DNA of 16,042 nt from an uncultured Actinomycetes bacterium (GCA_937927725.1 CALBSE010000051.1:1-16042); one strand, 5' to 3'; shown: positions 1-5,398, numbered from the stretch's first letter. Notes: generated from the sequence alone by a model not told the origin. A program made the numbers and translations.

Positions 1-125
1 GGGAGTTGGGTGCGAAGACGGTTGATCTCACATCACGACCCAGCCGTGAAGCAGCGAATCGTTTGTATCAACGCATCGGCTTCATCGCCCGCGACACAAA
101 TGTGTACAGGTTCAGCCTGGACTGA
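1..125 (+). CDS. GNAT-family N-acetyltransferase, C-terminal end only (partial)
   Basis: The window opens inside this gene; the reading frame starts at base 3 and ends at the TGA at 123-125. About 40 residues are visible. They contain LTSRPSREAANRLYQRIGF followed by the tail TNVYRFSLD. A short strand, then LTSRP, then an Ala-Asn helix leading to LYxRxGF is the typical end of a GNAT fold, where the LYxRxGF segment packs by the acetyl-CoA site. Family function is acetyl transfer from acetyl-CoA to an amine; the substrate cannot be told. The last 26 bases before the stop (96-121) are identical to a stretch of an orphan remnant at 1330-1355, so this gene is the probable source or sister of the tail repeats seen further right. 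Confidence 0.85.
   Translation, partial: ELGAKTVDLTSRPSREAANRLYQRIGFIARDTNVYRFSLD
96..125 (+). repeat. GNAT tail repeat, copy 1 (inside a live gene)
   Basis: This copy encodes TNVYRFSLD-stop in the frame of the partial GNAT gene. Bases 96-121 match 1330-1355 without a mismatch. Related orphan copies lie at 1309-1362, 2666-2719 and 3011-3064. Confidence 0.8.
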
Positions 126-251
126 TGTTCGTGCTGTTGGGTTAGGCGTGAACAGCTTGGGCGCGGACCTTTACCGAGTCGGGCGCGGCCGATTCACGTC
201 CGGCAAAGTACGCTTCGATCGTTGGTGGATCACATGCTGGGGGGTCATGCG

Positions 252-1148
252 GTGATCGAACTCATGCGGCTCAGGTTGTTCCGAGAACGGTGGCGGTTTG
301 CGGGGGCAATCGCGATCGTCGTTGCGCTGGGTGGGATGTCAATCGTCGGCGATCGGGTCGGGGCGGATCAGATCTCGCCCGCAGTTGGGGGTGCAGCAAT
401 CTTTGCCTCGCCCTCGACGGGGCTGATCGACGGTCAGACCATCTCGGTGAGCGGCACGGGATACCCGGCCTCCGCTTACGTCGCAATCATCCAATGTCAC
501 CATGGTTCGATCACTTCCAGCGGTTGCGACATGAGCACGCTCGGGTACTTCACTGCCGGGACGGACGGTTCGATCTCGACAACAACGATTGCCCGCTCGA
601 ACATCTCCACCGCAGACGGATCTTTCGATTGTTCCGCGCCAGACTCGTGTCACCTCGGAGTTGGGGTCGTACCCGATGGAAATCCGTCTGCGATCGCGCC
701 GATCGAGGTCGCGCCGTTCTCTTTCGATCTCCCGACCATGCCTGACCAGAGTGATCTCACCTGCTCGAGTCCATACCGCGCCTACAGCCACCGTCTGACC
801 TCCGATTCGGTCAACCAGACACCGCCGGGGATCTCGGGTTTTGTGCAACCTTTCACCTCGGCTGGAGCAACGATCGACGTCGTGCGCTCAGGAGCTGCTG
901 TTGAGTTGACGGTGACGCTTGATGGGACCACTCGTAGGTTCACGACTGCTCCCTATGAGCTCGGAGGGAACGAGGACAGGAATCCCTATGGAGCGAGAAC
1001 CCCGTTCGGAAGGATCGACATCGTTCACTCTTCGGGCGGAGCTGTGTTCGTCACTTTGTCGCAGGCGGCGAGCGGCGCGTACACACAGGTTGGCTGGAGA
1101 TTCGATGACCCCTGCGACTCGTTGATCGCCTCGAACTTCACCGGCTGA
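252..1148 (+). CDS. Secreted neocarzinostatin-family (enediyne apoprotein-like) domain protein
   Basis: 298 residues from GTG 252, chosen because a GGGGGG tract ends 7 nt before it and because it gives a compact signal peptide: a basic N-region (MRLRLFRERWR), a hydrophobic stretch at about residues 16-33 and a possible cleavage site after VGA. TTG 222, GTG 225, ATG 234 and ATG 264 are alternatives. Residues about 50-158 resemble the neocarzinostatin family: the ISVSGTGYPAS strand, then C82 and C92 with the same spacing of ten as the first disulfide of neocarzinostatin, and a second pair C127/C133. In known members this beta-sandwich binds a hydrophobic ligand such as an enediyne chromophore; many environmental homologues have no known ligand. 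The roughly 140 C-terminal residues (with C181 and another Cys near the end) match nothing I recognise. No enediyne genes are nearby, so a role in antibiotic binding is not supported. Confidence 0.72.
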   Translation: MIELMRLRLFRERWRFAGAIAIVVALGGMSIVGDRVGADQISPAVGGAAIFASPSTGLIDGQTISVSGTGYPASAYVAIIQCHHGSITSSGCDMSTLGYFTAGTDGSISTTTIARSNISTADGSFDCSAPDSCHLGVGVVPDGNPSAIAPIEVAPFSFDLPTMPDQSDLTCSSPYRAYSHRLTSDSVNQTPPGISGFVQPFTSAGATIDVVRSGAAVELTVTLDGTTRRFTTAPYELGGNEDRNPYGARTPFGRIDIVHSSGGAVFVTLSQAASGAYTQVGWRFDDPCDSLIASNFTG

Positions 1149-1281
1149 GTGTCTTCAATGTCGCTTGGTCACCCTGGGCCGAGTATTCACTTGTGGTCTC
1201 GGGGTAGCGAATCCGAACCGACCATGGCAGAGGCTGGAGCTTCGGGACGTTCTCGTCAGGTTGATGTGCGCCGATCAGTCG

Positions 1282-1362
1282 CTGACGTCAAGACCAGCGA
1301 AGCGATCCATTTCTAACGACGGGCCGAATACAAATGTGTACAGGTTCAGCCTGGATTCCTGA
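1282..1362 (+). pseudogene. GNAT C-terminal remnant (tail repeat copy 2)
   Basis: The frame reads LTSRPAKRS then ISNDGPNTNVYRFSLDS and stops at 1360-1362. LTSRP aligns with the same motif in the partial GNAT gene at 27-41, and TNVYRFSLD with its end. Between these two anchors there are 11 codons here and 18 in the gene at the left edge, and the LYxRxGF motif near the acetyl-CoA site is missing. With no start or N-terminal fold upstream, this is a deletion remnant of a GNAT gene and not a working enzyme. The tail portion proper is 1309-1362. Confidence 0.65.
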
Positions 1363-1413
1363 GGTTCGCCTCGCCGGGTCATTCGGCCATGGCTCTGCTA
1401 CAGCTCCTTCCCG

Positions 1414-1419
1414 TATGCT
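1414..1419 (+). promoter_or_regulatory. Probable -10 element for leaderless hicBA transcript
   Basis: TATGCT ends 6 nt before the GTG start of hicB at 1426. There is no Shine-Dalgarno sequence, so transcription probably begins at or next to the start codon. No clear -35 hexamer is seen. Confidence 0.5.
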
Positions 1420-1425
1420 TGCTGC

Positions 1426-1626
1426 GTGGAACTCACGGCCGCGATCACACACGAAGGCGAACTCTTCGTCGCGCGCTGTCTCGAAGTTGATGTGACGAGT
1501 CAGGGCAATTCGATGGATGACGCTCTCGCGAACCTCAAAGAGGCCCTCGGGCTTTACTTTGAGGACGAGAACGAGCCTTTCGATCTCAGCCATCCGTTCG
1601 TCACCACCTTCCAACTCTCTGCGTGA
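1426..1626 (+). CDS. hicB: HicB-family antitoxin
   Basis: 66 residues from GTG 1426. The sequence shows the HicB partial RNase-H-like fold: an N-terminal ITHEGELFVARCLEVDVTSQG strand pair followed by the helix SMDDALANLKEALGLYFED, which is the family signature. It lacks an added C-terminal DNA-binding domain, so it belongs to the short form. HicB binds and neutralises the HicA mRNA interferase and usually represses its own promoter. The stop TGA (1624-1626) overlaps the GTG start of the next gene in a GTGA, which couples antitoxin and toxin translation. Here the antitoxin comes first, the reverse of the order in the E. coli hicAB locus but common in other phyla. Confidence 0.88.
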   Translation: MELTAAITHEGELFVARCLEVDVTSQGNSMDDALANLKEALGLYFEDENEPFDLSHPFVTTFQLSA

Positions 1627-1841
1627 ACCCACCTCTCCCCGTTGTAAGCGGGGCCGAGGTTGTCAAGGCACTCATCACTGCTGGTTTCTTCGAGGTCAGC
1701 CAACGAGGAAGCCACCGAAAGCTCCGTCACAGCAATGCCACGGTTATCGTGCCGATGCACAAGGAACTTGCGGCGGGGACGCTTCGCTCGATCATCCGTC
1801 AGTCGGGGATGTCAGTTGAAGAGTTCCTCGTGCTTCTTTAG
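1623..1841 (+). CDS. hicA: HicA-family mRNA interferase toxin
   Basis: 72 residues from GTG 1623. It has the double-stranded-RNA-binding-like HicA fold: SGAEVVKALITAGFFEVSQRGSHRKLRH, with the catalytic histidine expected at H31 in the GSH motif, then VIVPMHKELAAGTLRSIIRQSGMSVEEFLVLL. The phrase VPxHxELxxGTLRxIxRQxGxSxEEF is highly typical of the family. HicA cleaves mRNA in the absence of HicB. The gene is the intact length for the family, and the GTGA overlap with hicB is a strong sign of a functional pair. A GNAT gene begins 10 nt after its stop. Confidence 0.9.
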   Translation: MNPPLPVVSGAEVVKALITAGFFEVSQRGSHRKLRHSNATVIVPMHKELAAGTLRSIIRQSGMSVEEFLVLL

Positions 1842-1851
1842 TCGGCGGTGC

Positions 1852-2661
1852 ATGGATAGCGAATTCAACCGACTGGACTCAATCGTTCATGCAACAATCA
1901 ACCGTGTGGATAGAGAGGTTTTGATTCCGAGTTCGGTTCCGAATCTCGCTGCTTTCGTTTCGTCCACGGTCGGTCGTAGTGGAGCCATTTATCGTGGCGA
2001 TGGTGTCGTGTGCGTTCGAAGCCCGGTGCCTGTCGCAAATGGATTCGTGAATGCCGCGTTTGTTCTCGAAAGCGATGTTCCGCACTCCGCATCGATTGCC
2101 GAAGCGGTTGCATTCTTCGGCGAGACGGGATCGCCGTTCGTGGTTTGGGTGCCTGAGGAGGACGAGGAACTCACTGCCGCCGCTGAACAGGCGGGCGGAG
2201 TTTTGGAAAACGATTCAGCGCCCGACATGTGGATCTCCGAACTACTCATCGCGGAGAGTTCATTCGAGATGCGGGTCGTGTCGCGTCCAGATGAATTCGC
2301 ACTTTGTGCTCGGTTATGCGAGGCGGCGTACGAAATCGATGGAATGGCCTGGCTCATGGAGCATCACAACATGCTTGAATCGACTGGCGTGACATGGGTC
2401 ATCGCGTGGGATGGTGATGAGCCCGTAGGCGCCGGATGCTCGTTTCTTGAAGGTGTTACGGGTGGGATCTATTACGTCTCCACGCCACCAACGAGCGCGC
2501 GACGAGGAGTAGCGGGCTCTGTTACGAGTTGGCTCACCAATCTGATGCTGGAAGCCGGCGCGCAGTCTGTGGTTCTCCAAGCGAGCGCCGCCGGCTACCC
2601 GGTCTATCAACGACTTGGCTTCAAAAACCGTGGACATTTCACTCGTTATCGCTTCGAGTAA
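1852..2661 (+). CDS. GNAT-family N-acetyltransferase (269 aa)
   Basis: ATG 1852 is preferred; the frame is open further upstream but that part runs through hicA in another frame. Residues about 1-140 form a divergent N-terminal half. The C-terminal half (about 140-269) shows the GNAT core: the strand VTWVIAWDGDEPVGAGCSF, YYVSTPPTSARRGVAGSVTSWLTNLMLEAG as the pyrophosphate-binding R-R-G-V-A segment and helix, VVLQASAAGYPVYQRLGF and the final strand HFTRYRFE. The two-part architecture resembles proteins with tandem GNAT domains in which only the C-terminal one keeps the acetyl-CoA motif. The substrate is unknown. It starts 10 nt after hicA and may be co-transcribed. It is longer than the GNAT toxins of toxin-antitoxin pairs and has no ribbon-helix-helix partner, so it is not called a toxin. 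Confidence 0.85.
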   Translation: MDSEFNRLDSIVHATINRVDREVLIPSSVPNLAAFVSSTVGRSGAIYRGDGVVCVRSPVPVANGFVNAAFVLESDVPHSASIAEAVAFFGETGSPFVVWVPEEDEELTAAAEQAGGVLENDSAPDMWISELLIAESSFEMRVVSRPDEFALCARLCEAAYEIDGMAWLMEHHNMLESTGVTWVIAWDGDEPVGAGCSFLEGVTGGIYYVSTPPTSARRGVAGSVTSWLTNLMLEAGAQSVVLQASAAGYPVYQRLGFKNRGHFTRYRFE

Positions 2662-2665
2662 GCGC

Positions 2666-2719
2666 ATTTCTAACGGGGAAATGACGACGAACGTGGATCG
2701 ATTCAGCCTCGAAACGTGA
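2666..2719 (+). repeat. GNAT tail remnant (repeat copy 3)
   Basis: It starts 4 nt after the stop of the GNAT gene, in a different frame, and reads ISNGEMTTNVDRFSLET then TGA. It is the most divergent copy, but keeps ISN, TNV and RFSL in register with copies 2 and 4. The intact gene before it ends in its own, different tail (RYRFE), so this is an extra, orphan tail. Confidence 0.55.
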
Positions 2720-2752
2720 GTGGCGCCCCTGCCCACGAGCGGACTTCGAAGG

Positions 2753-2758
2753 TAGGAT
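2753..2758 (+). promoter_or_regulatory. Probable -10 element or ribosome binding site
   Basis: TAGGAT ends 6 nt before ATG 2765, the geometry of a leaderless actinobacterial promoter. The surrounding AGGTAGGA could instead act as a Shine-Dalgarno sequence; the two readings cannot be separated here. Confidence 0.4.
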
Positions 2759-2764
2759 TCGGAC

Positions 2765-2956
2765 ATGACATCGGTCGATCGAGTCGTGACGAAGAAGGTC
2801 GTCGGTGATCCCGATGAGCCTTGGCGTTACTGGTTGACGCGACCCATCGAGGAACGCATCGACGCGGTCGAGGAACTGCGTCGTGAACATCACGGGTGGG
2901 CACGTGGAACTGAACCGGGACTTCCAAGAGTTTTTGAAATCGTTCGCCCGGAATGA
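2765..2956 (+). CDS. Small conserved protein of the type found upstream of nucleotidyltransferase genes
   Basis: 63 residues from ATG 2765. The pattern YWLTRPIEERIDAVEELRREHHG followed by LPRVFEIVRPE is one I associate with small proteins of about 60-90 residues (YW-x-RPPEERL-x-A-V-E-x-LR ... RLQRVYRVV) that are often encoded directly before a nucleotidyltransferase-like gene with which they may form a toxin-antitoxin-like pair. This recollection is not verified by a search. The stop overlaps the next start in ATGA (2953-2956), as expected for such a pair, but the downstream gene is cut to 21 codons. The gene may therefore be an orphan. Confidence 0.6.
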   Translation: MTSVDRVVTKKVVGDPDEPWRYWLTRPIEERIDAVEELRREHHGWARGTEPGLPRVFEIVRPE

Positions 2957-3018
2957 CGTTCGCTTTTCGCGATCTGGCCGATGTAGAGGACCTTCCTCCG
3001 AAGGATTCCGATTTCTGA
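2953..3018 (+). pseudogene. Truncated partner gene (21 codons)
   Basis: The ATG overlaps the stop of the preceding small gene in an ATGA, the mark of a coupled partner. The frame reads MTFAFRDLADVEDLPPKDSDF and stops at 3016-3018, inside tail repeat copy 4 in a different frame. The opening M-x-F-x-FRDL is like the start of nucleotidyltransferases that accompany this kind of small gene, but the piece is too short to prove it. It looks like a gene interrupted by the arrival of the repeat or by a deletion ending in it. Confidence 0.35.
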
Positions 3019-3064
3019 CGACGGGCCGAACACAAACGTGTACCGATTCAGTTTGGATTCCTGA
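3011..3064 (+). repeat. GNAT tail remnant (repeat copy 4)
   Basis: The frame reads ISDDGPNTNVYRFSLDS then TGA. It differs from copy 2 (1309-1362) at 7 of 54 bases, and only one of the six changed codons alters the amino acid (Asn to Asp). No GNAT fold precedes it; the upstream DNA belongs to the truncated partner of the small gene at 2765. Confidence 0.65.
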
Positions 3065-3092
3065 GGGACTCTTCTTCTTGTCGAGTTGAAGA

Positions 3093-3986
3093 TCAGTGCG
3101 ATCTTGGATTGCGCGGTGTGCGGTGCGAGTCGAAGGTCTCGTGAACATCGAACGTCATTCGATCTCGGGATGGGCTGTCGAACCGTTCGTGTGGGATCTC
3201 GTTGTTGCGGATCCGGTCGATGAGCTGGGCTGGTCCCTGGACCAGCGTTCCCCATGAATCGGCGTCGGTAGTAATGAACCAGTCGCGATCTTCGGGCCAG
3301 ACATTGTTTGGAGAGCAACCCGCGCTGGTGGAGAACCATGCGAGTTCGTCAAGGGGTCCGACAAAGAGATAACCGTTCAGGCCAATGTTCGCGCCTGGTG
3401 TTAGTAGCGGATGCGTGATCGGAGCGTGGAAGCTGAACCATGCGAACACCTGTGGCTCGGCGATCGGAGAGCGCGTCAACTCGTGATTCATCAGGATCGA
3501 GATGAGGGGCTCAAGCTGTGCGAGATCGAGTGAGCCCTCCGCCGGTGGGATCACGTTGGTGGTGAAATCCGAACCAAGCCACGTTGCGCACGGGATGTTC
3601 TTCGGATCGGGAGTGAGCCCGCGGCGCCCCATGTAGTCGCTCCAAAGAAGTCGCGTCCACGGTTCATCGGGTCGGACGCTCAGCCCCCAGCTCGCGCCTG
3701 TGTCGAGCCCGAACGAGATCTCACCGGTGAACAGCGCGTCACGATCGAAATCGGCGACGTCGGTGACGATCGGCGGGCGCTCGCCGAGAACGCTCAGGAT
3801 CTGGTCCGCCTCTGCATAGGTGATGGCCTCGGGAATGTCAGGGTGCTCCCACATCGCGTGGAGGATCCAGAGCTGGTCGTCCCACCCGGTCAGGAAGTGG
3901 CCTCTTCCGCTGAATGCACCGGGGTCACTTCGCCGCGCGTCCATCCAGCCCATGTGGTGGTCAATCGCCTTCCGCTCGAACCGCAT
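3093..3986 (-). CDS. Hypothetical protein, cytoplasmic, function unknown
   Basis: 297 residues from ATG at 3986-3984. It has no signal peptide or membrane span and is rich in tryptophan and acidic residues. Around residue 230 it has WPEDRDWFITTDADSWGTL followed by a helix QGPAQLIDRI. I associate a closing block of this kind (WPxDRxWxxxTxxDxxxT-V-GG-x-LI) with a widespread family of uncharacterised actinobacterial proteins, some encoded near polymorphic toxins or SMI1/KNR4-like immunity genes; that link is a recollection only. The last 30 residues are basic and of low complexity. It is transcribed toward the tail repeat at 3064 and diverges from the phd-relE pair, with a 63-bp shared promoter region. 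Confidence 0.65.
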   Translation of the reverse strand: MRFERKAIDHHMGWMDARRSDPGAFSGRGHFLTGWDDQLWILHAMWEHPDIPEAITYAEADQILSVLGERPPIVTDVADFDRDALFTGEISFGLDTGASWGLSVRPDEPWTRLLWSDYMGRRGLTPDPKNIPCATWLGSDFTTNVIPPAEGSLDLAQLEPLISILMNHELTRSPIAEPQVFAWFSFHAPITHPLLTPGANIGLNGYLFVGPLDELAWFSTSAGCSPNNVWPEDRDWFITTDADSWGTLVQGPAQLIDRIRNNEIPHERFDSPSRDRMTFDVHETFDSHRTPRNPRSH

Positions 3987-3992
3987 GGTGGG

Positions 3993-3998
3993 ACCCTA
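3993..3998 (-). promoter_or_regulatory. Probable -10 element for leaderless transcript of the 297-residue gene
   Basis: On the minus strand TAGGGT ends 6 nt before the ATG at 3986. No Shine-Dalgarno sequence is present. Confidence 0.45.
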
Positions 3999-4036
3999 AG
4001 GACTGCCTGCGACAGACACCCGGGAGAGATGCTGAC

Positions 4037-4042
4037 TAGAAT
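4037..4042 (+). promoter_or_regulatory. Probable -10 element for leaderless phd-relE transcript
   Basis: TAGAAT ends 7 nt before ATG 4050 and is close to the TATAAT consensus. The absence of a Shine-Dalgarno sequence before this ATG supports a leaderless message and also supports ATG 4050 over the in-frame ATG at 4029. Confidence 0.55.
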
Positions 4043-4049
4043 TCTGGTC

Positions 4050-4322
4050 ATGTCAGATGTTCTTCCCCTCGCCGAAGTCAAAGCCAAGTTCTCAGAAATG
4101 GTGGATCGGGTGGAGCAACAACACGAACGAATCACGGTCACTCGTAATGGTCGTCCTGCAGCAGTGCTGATGAGTGCCGAGGAACTCGAGGCTCTTGAGG
4201 ACACCCTCGAACTCCTTTCGGACTCGAAAGCGATGGCGGAGATCGAACACGCGCGTCTCGAGGTTGAGGCCGGGCGAAGCGTCTCTGCCGATGAGTTGCG
4301 CGCGAAGTATCTGAGCGAGTGA
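4050..4322 (+). CDS. Phd/YefM-family antitoxin
   Basis: 90 residues from ATG 4050. The N-terminal DNA-binding half has the family pattern LPLAEVKAKFSEMVDRVEQQHERITVTRNGRPAAVLMSAEELEALEDTLELL. The C-terminal part, from about residue 60 (SDSKAMAEIEHARLEVEAGRSVSADELRAKYLSE), is the extended toxin-binding tail. Phd/YefM proteins repress their own operon and wrap around the toxin active site. The stop TGA (4320-4322) overlaps the GTG start of the toxin gene in a GTGA. It diverges from a minus-strand gene of unknown function. Confidence 0.9.
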   Translation: MSDVLPLAEVKAKFSEMVDRVEQQHERITVTRNGRPAAVLMSAEELEALEDTLELLSDSKAMAEIEHARLEVEAGRSVSADELRAKYLSE

Positions 4323-4594
4323 CCGAAAACGTCTGGATTCTGCGCGTCGCGGCTTCCGCTGAGAGACAACTTGCGAGGCTGCCGGAACGTCTCGCAGCAG
4401 CCGTCGTCGAGTTTTTGCTTGGTCCCCTACCAGACAACCCTCGCCAGGTTGGACATCAACTGCAGCGCGAACTCGCCGGACTCTGGTCGGCGCGGCGCGG
4501 TGCCTATCGAGTCATCTACGAAATCGACGACGAAGATCGGACCGTCTCCGTGCTTCGCATCGAACATCGGTCAGATGTCTACCGACCTCGATAG
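4319..4594 (+). CDS. RelE/ParE-superfamily toxin
   Basis: 91 residues from GTG 4319. The sequence fits the RelE type of microbial RNase fold: ILRVAASAERQLARLPERLAAAVVEFLLGPLPDNPRQVGHQLQRELAGLWSARRGAYRVIYEIDDEDRTVSVLRIEHRSDVYRP. The helix AERQLARLPE, the block LAGLWSARRGAYRVIYEI and the closing IEHRxDVYR are characteristic. With a Phd/YefM partner this is expected to be a ribosome-dependent or free mRNA endonuclease. Basic residues R80 and R83 near the end are likely catalytic or RNA-binding positions. It is full length for the family and coupled to the antitoxin. Confidence 0.9.
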   Translation: MTENVWILRVAASAERQLARLPERLAAAVVEFLLGPLPDNPRQVGHQLQRELAGLWSARRGAYRVIYEIDDEDRTVSVLRIEHRSDVYRPR

Positions 4595-4663
4595 ATCAAT
4601 GAATTGGTTCTACCGGCGAACTGACGAGCGGAGAGGCATAGGCAACTCCGAAACACGAAGCTG

Positions 4664-5050
4664 TCAGTGAATCTCTCGGCGCTCCATTTTCGGAATGCCC
4701 GGTGATGTGTCATTGATCGCCCAACTAATGATCACGTTTGGCGTGATGCGAAAGCGCGGGGATCCATCATGCTCTTCGATGCTTGCAGTTCCAATGATTT
4801 TGACGCCGCGAGGTGACCACGGGTCGATCGTTGCAAGATCATCGATAACAAGCGTCGCTTGCGGATTGCGTTGGATGTTTCGGTAACGCGCAGTATGAGT
4901 GATGTTGAACCCTGCGGTGACAATGTCATCACCATCAAGTTCGAAAATCACCGGTGCGACATCGGGCTTACCCTCGGGAGAGGCACTCGCAAATCGCATG
5001 AGTGGTTGCGACCTGAGGTACGTGATCTCGGCCTCGGTAAACGCGCCCAT
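4664..5050 (-). CDS. PPOX-class flavin/F420-dependent oxidoreductase
   Basis: 128 residues from ATG 5050; GGAG lies 7 nt upstream, which favours this over GTG 5053. The protein has the split beta-barrel pattern: FTEAEITYLRSQPLMRFASASPEGKPDVAPVIFELDGD, then ARYRNIQRNPQATLVIDDL, DPWSPRGVKIIGTASIEE and the final RITPNVIISWAIN. I associate this order (AxY-R-N-I-x-x-N-P, VDDL-x-x-x-DPW-x-PRG, RI-x-P-x-x-I-x-SW) with the actinobacterial PPOX F420-dependent subfamily. Such enzymes bind F420 or FMN and reduce small substrates. It is the second gene of a minus-strand operon: the stop of the preceding gene and this ATG share a base in TGATG. The operon reads away from the SoxR box, so redox control is likely. 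Confidence 0.85.
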   Translation of the reverse strand: MGAFTEAEITYLRSQPLMRFASASPEGKPDVAPVIFELDGDDIVTAGFNITHTARYRNIQRNPQATLVIDDLATIDPWSPRGVKIIGTASIEEHDGSPRFRITPNVIISWAINDTSPGIPKMERREIH

Positions 5051-5328
5051 CACTCGGCTCCTGGAATCACGGGAGCACCGATGGGAAAGAGGTCAATGTC
5101 CCACCAGGTCGCCATGGGCAGCGACCCGACTGTGTCTGATGCAGCGTTTTCATCATCGGCAAACGTTTCGATAAAGACCGTTCCGCGTGAAAGCGCGAGG
5201 TGGATCGAACCGATGCGTCCCTCGGCAACCAGGGTTGCGACCATCGCCTGTTCCTCGGCGACAACGGCAAAGACATCGGCCATATCGGTTCCATCTTTGA
5301 AGGTGCAGACAGCCATGAAGGTCGTCAT
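5050..5328 (-). CDS. Muconolactone-isomerase-like / ferredoxin-fold small protein
   Basis: 92 residues from ATG 5328, with the purine-rich AGAGAG 4 nt before it. The protein has a dimeric alpha-beta-barrel feel: MTTFMAVCTFKDGTDMADVFAVVAEEQAMVATLVAEGRIGSIHLALSRGTVFIETFADDENAASDTVGSLPMATWWDIDLFPI. The sequence of an E-E helix, L-x-x-x-G-R-I, a V-F-I-E-T strand and then SLPMATWWDIDLFPI resembles muconolactone delta-isomerase and YciI-like domains, where the SLP-x-x-x-WWD-x-x-x-x-P end is typical. No aromatic-degradation genes are present, so isomerase activity is not implied; a small-molecule or flavin-linked role beside the PPOX gene is more likely. It is the first gene of an operon divergent from soxR. 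Confidence 0.7.
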   Translation of the reverse strand: MTTFMAVCTFKDGTDMADVFAVVAEEQAMVATLVAEGRIGSIHLALSRGTVFIETFADDENAASDTVGSLPMATWWDIDLFPIGAPVIPGAE

Positions 5329-5366
5329 CGTTCTCTCTTTCGATCTGTCGTGGCCTAACTCTCACA

Positions 5367-5384
5367 CCTCAACCATTGTTGAGG
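5367..5384. promoter_or_regulatory. SoxR operator (sox box)
   Basis: The 18-bp sequence CCTCAACCATTGTTGAGG is a dyad with CCTCAA and TTGAGG arms, identical in both arms to the E. coli SoxR site (CCTCAAGTTAACTTGAGG as I recall it). One further base pair extends the symmetry on each side (5366 and 5385). It lies between soxR (start 5405) and the divergent operon (start 5328), so the single site can serve both. On the minus strand TTGACC at 5387-5382 at the edge of the dyad could be the -35 hexamer of the operon; no good -10 is seen at 19-20 bp. Confidence 0.85.
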
Positions 5385-5392
5385 TCAAGCGG

Positions 5393-5398
5393 TACCAT
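5393..5398 (+). promoter_or_regulatory. Probable -10 element for leaderless soxR
   Basis: TACCAT ends 6 nt before ATG 5405, and the SoxR dyad sits just upstream where the -35/spacer would be. This suggests autoregulation. No Shine-Dalgarno sequence is seen. Confidence 0.5.

Larger units (their letters stand above)
1149..1425. other. Intergenic stretch holding a decayed GNAT fragment
   Basis: No convincing intact gene lies between the neocarzinostatin-like gene and hicB. A 65-codon open frame (1165-1362) ends in the GNAT tail remnant described separately; its upstream part has no recognisable similarity. The end of the stretch carries the probable hicB promoter. Confidence 0.6.

Noticed and set aside
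252..1148. Part of an enediyne biosynthetic cluster
   Set aside because: No polyketide synthase or other enediyne gene is found in the window; the fold alone is not enough.
1660..1851. An N-terminal extension of the GNAT gene
   Set aside because: This part overlaps hicA in another frame and shows no acetyltransferase similarity.
1852..2661. The GNAT gene as a TacT/AtaT-type toxin
   Set aside because: Those toxins are about 160-180 residues with a ribbon-helix-helix antitoxin gene directly before; neither holds here.
1309..3064. The tail repeats as integron attC sites bounding gene cassettes
   Set aside because: TTTCTAAC resembles an attC end and toxin-antitoxin genes suit an integron, but there is no matching GTTRRRY end, no conserved stem between copies, and the differences follow a coding frame. 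A GNAT coding origin explains the repeats better.
3843..4049. An N-terminal extension of the Phd antitoxin
   Set aside because: It is antisense to the start of the minus-strand gene, and the Phd fold begins at ATG 4050 just after a good -10 element.
5050..5328. An aromatic-degradation (catechol branch) muconolactone isomerase
   Set aside because: No catA, catB or related genes are nearby, and the gene is coupled to a PPOX oxidoreductase and a SoxR box.
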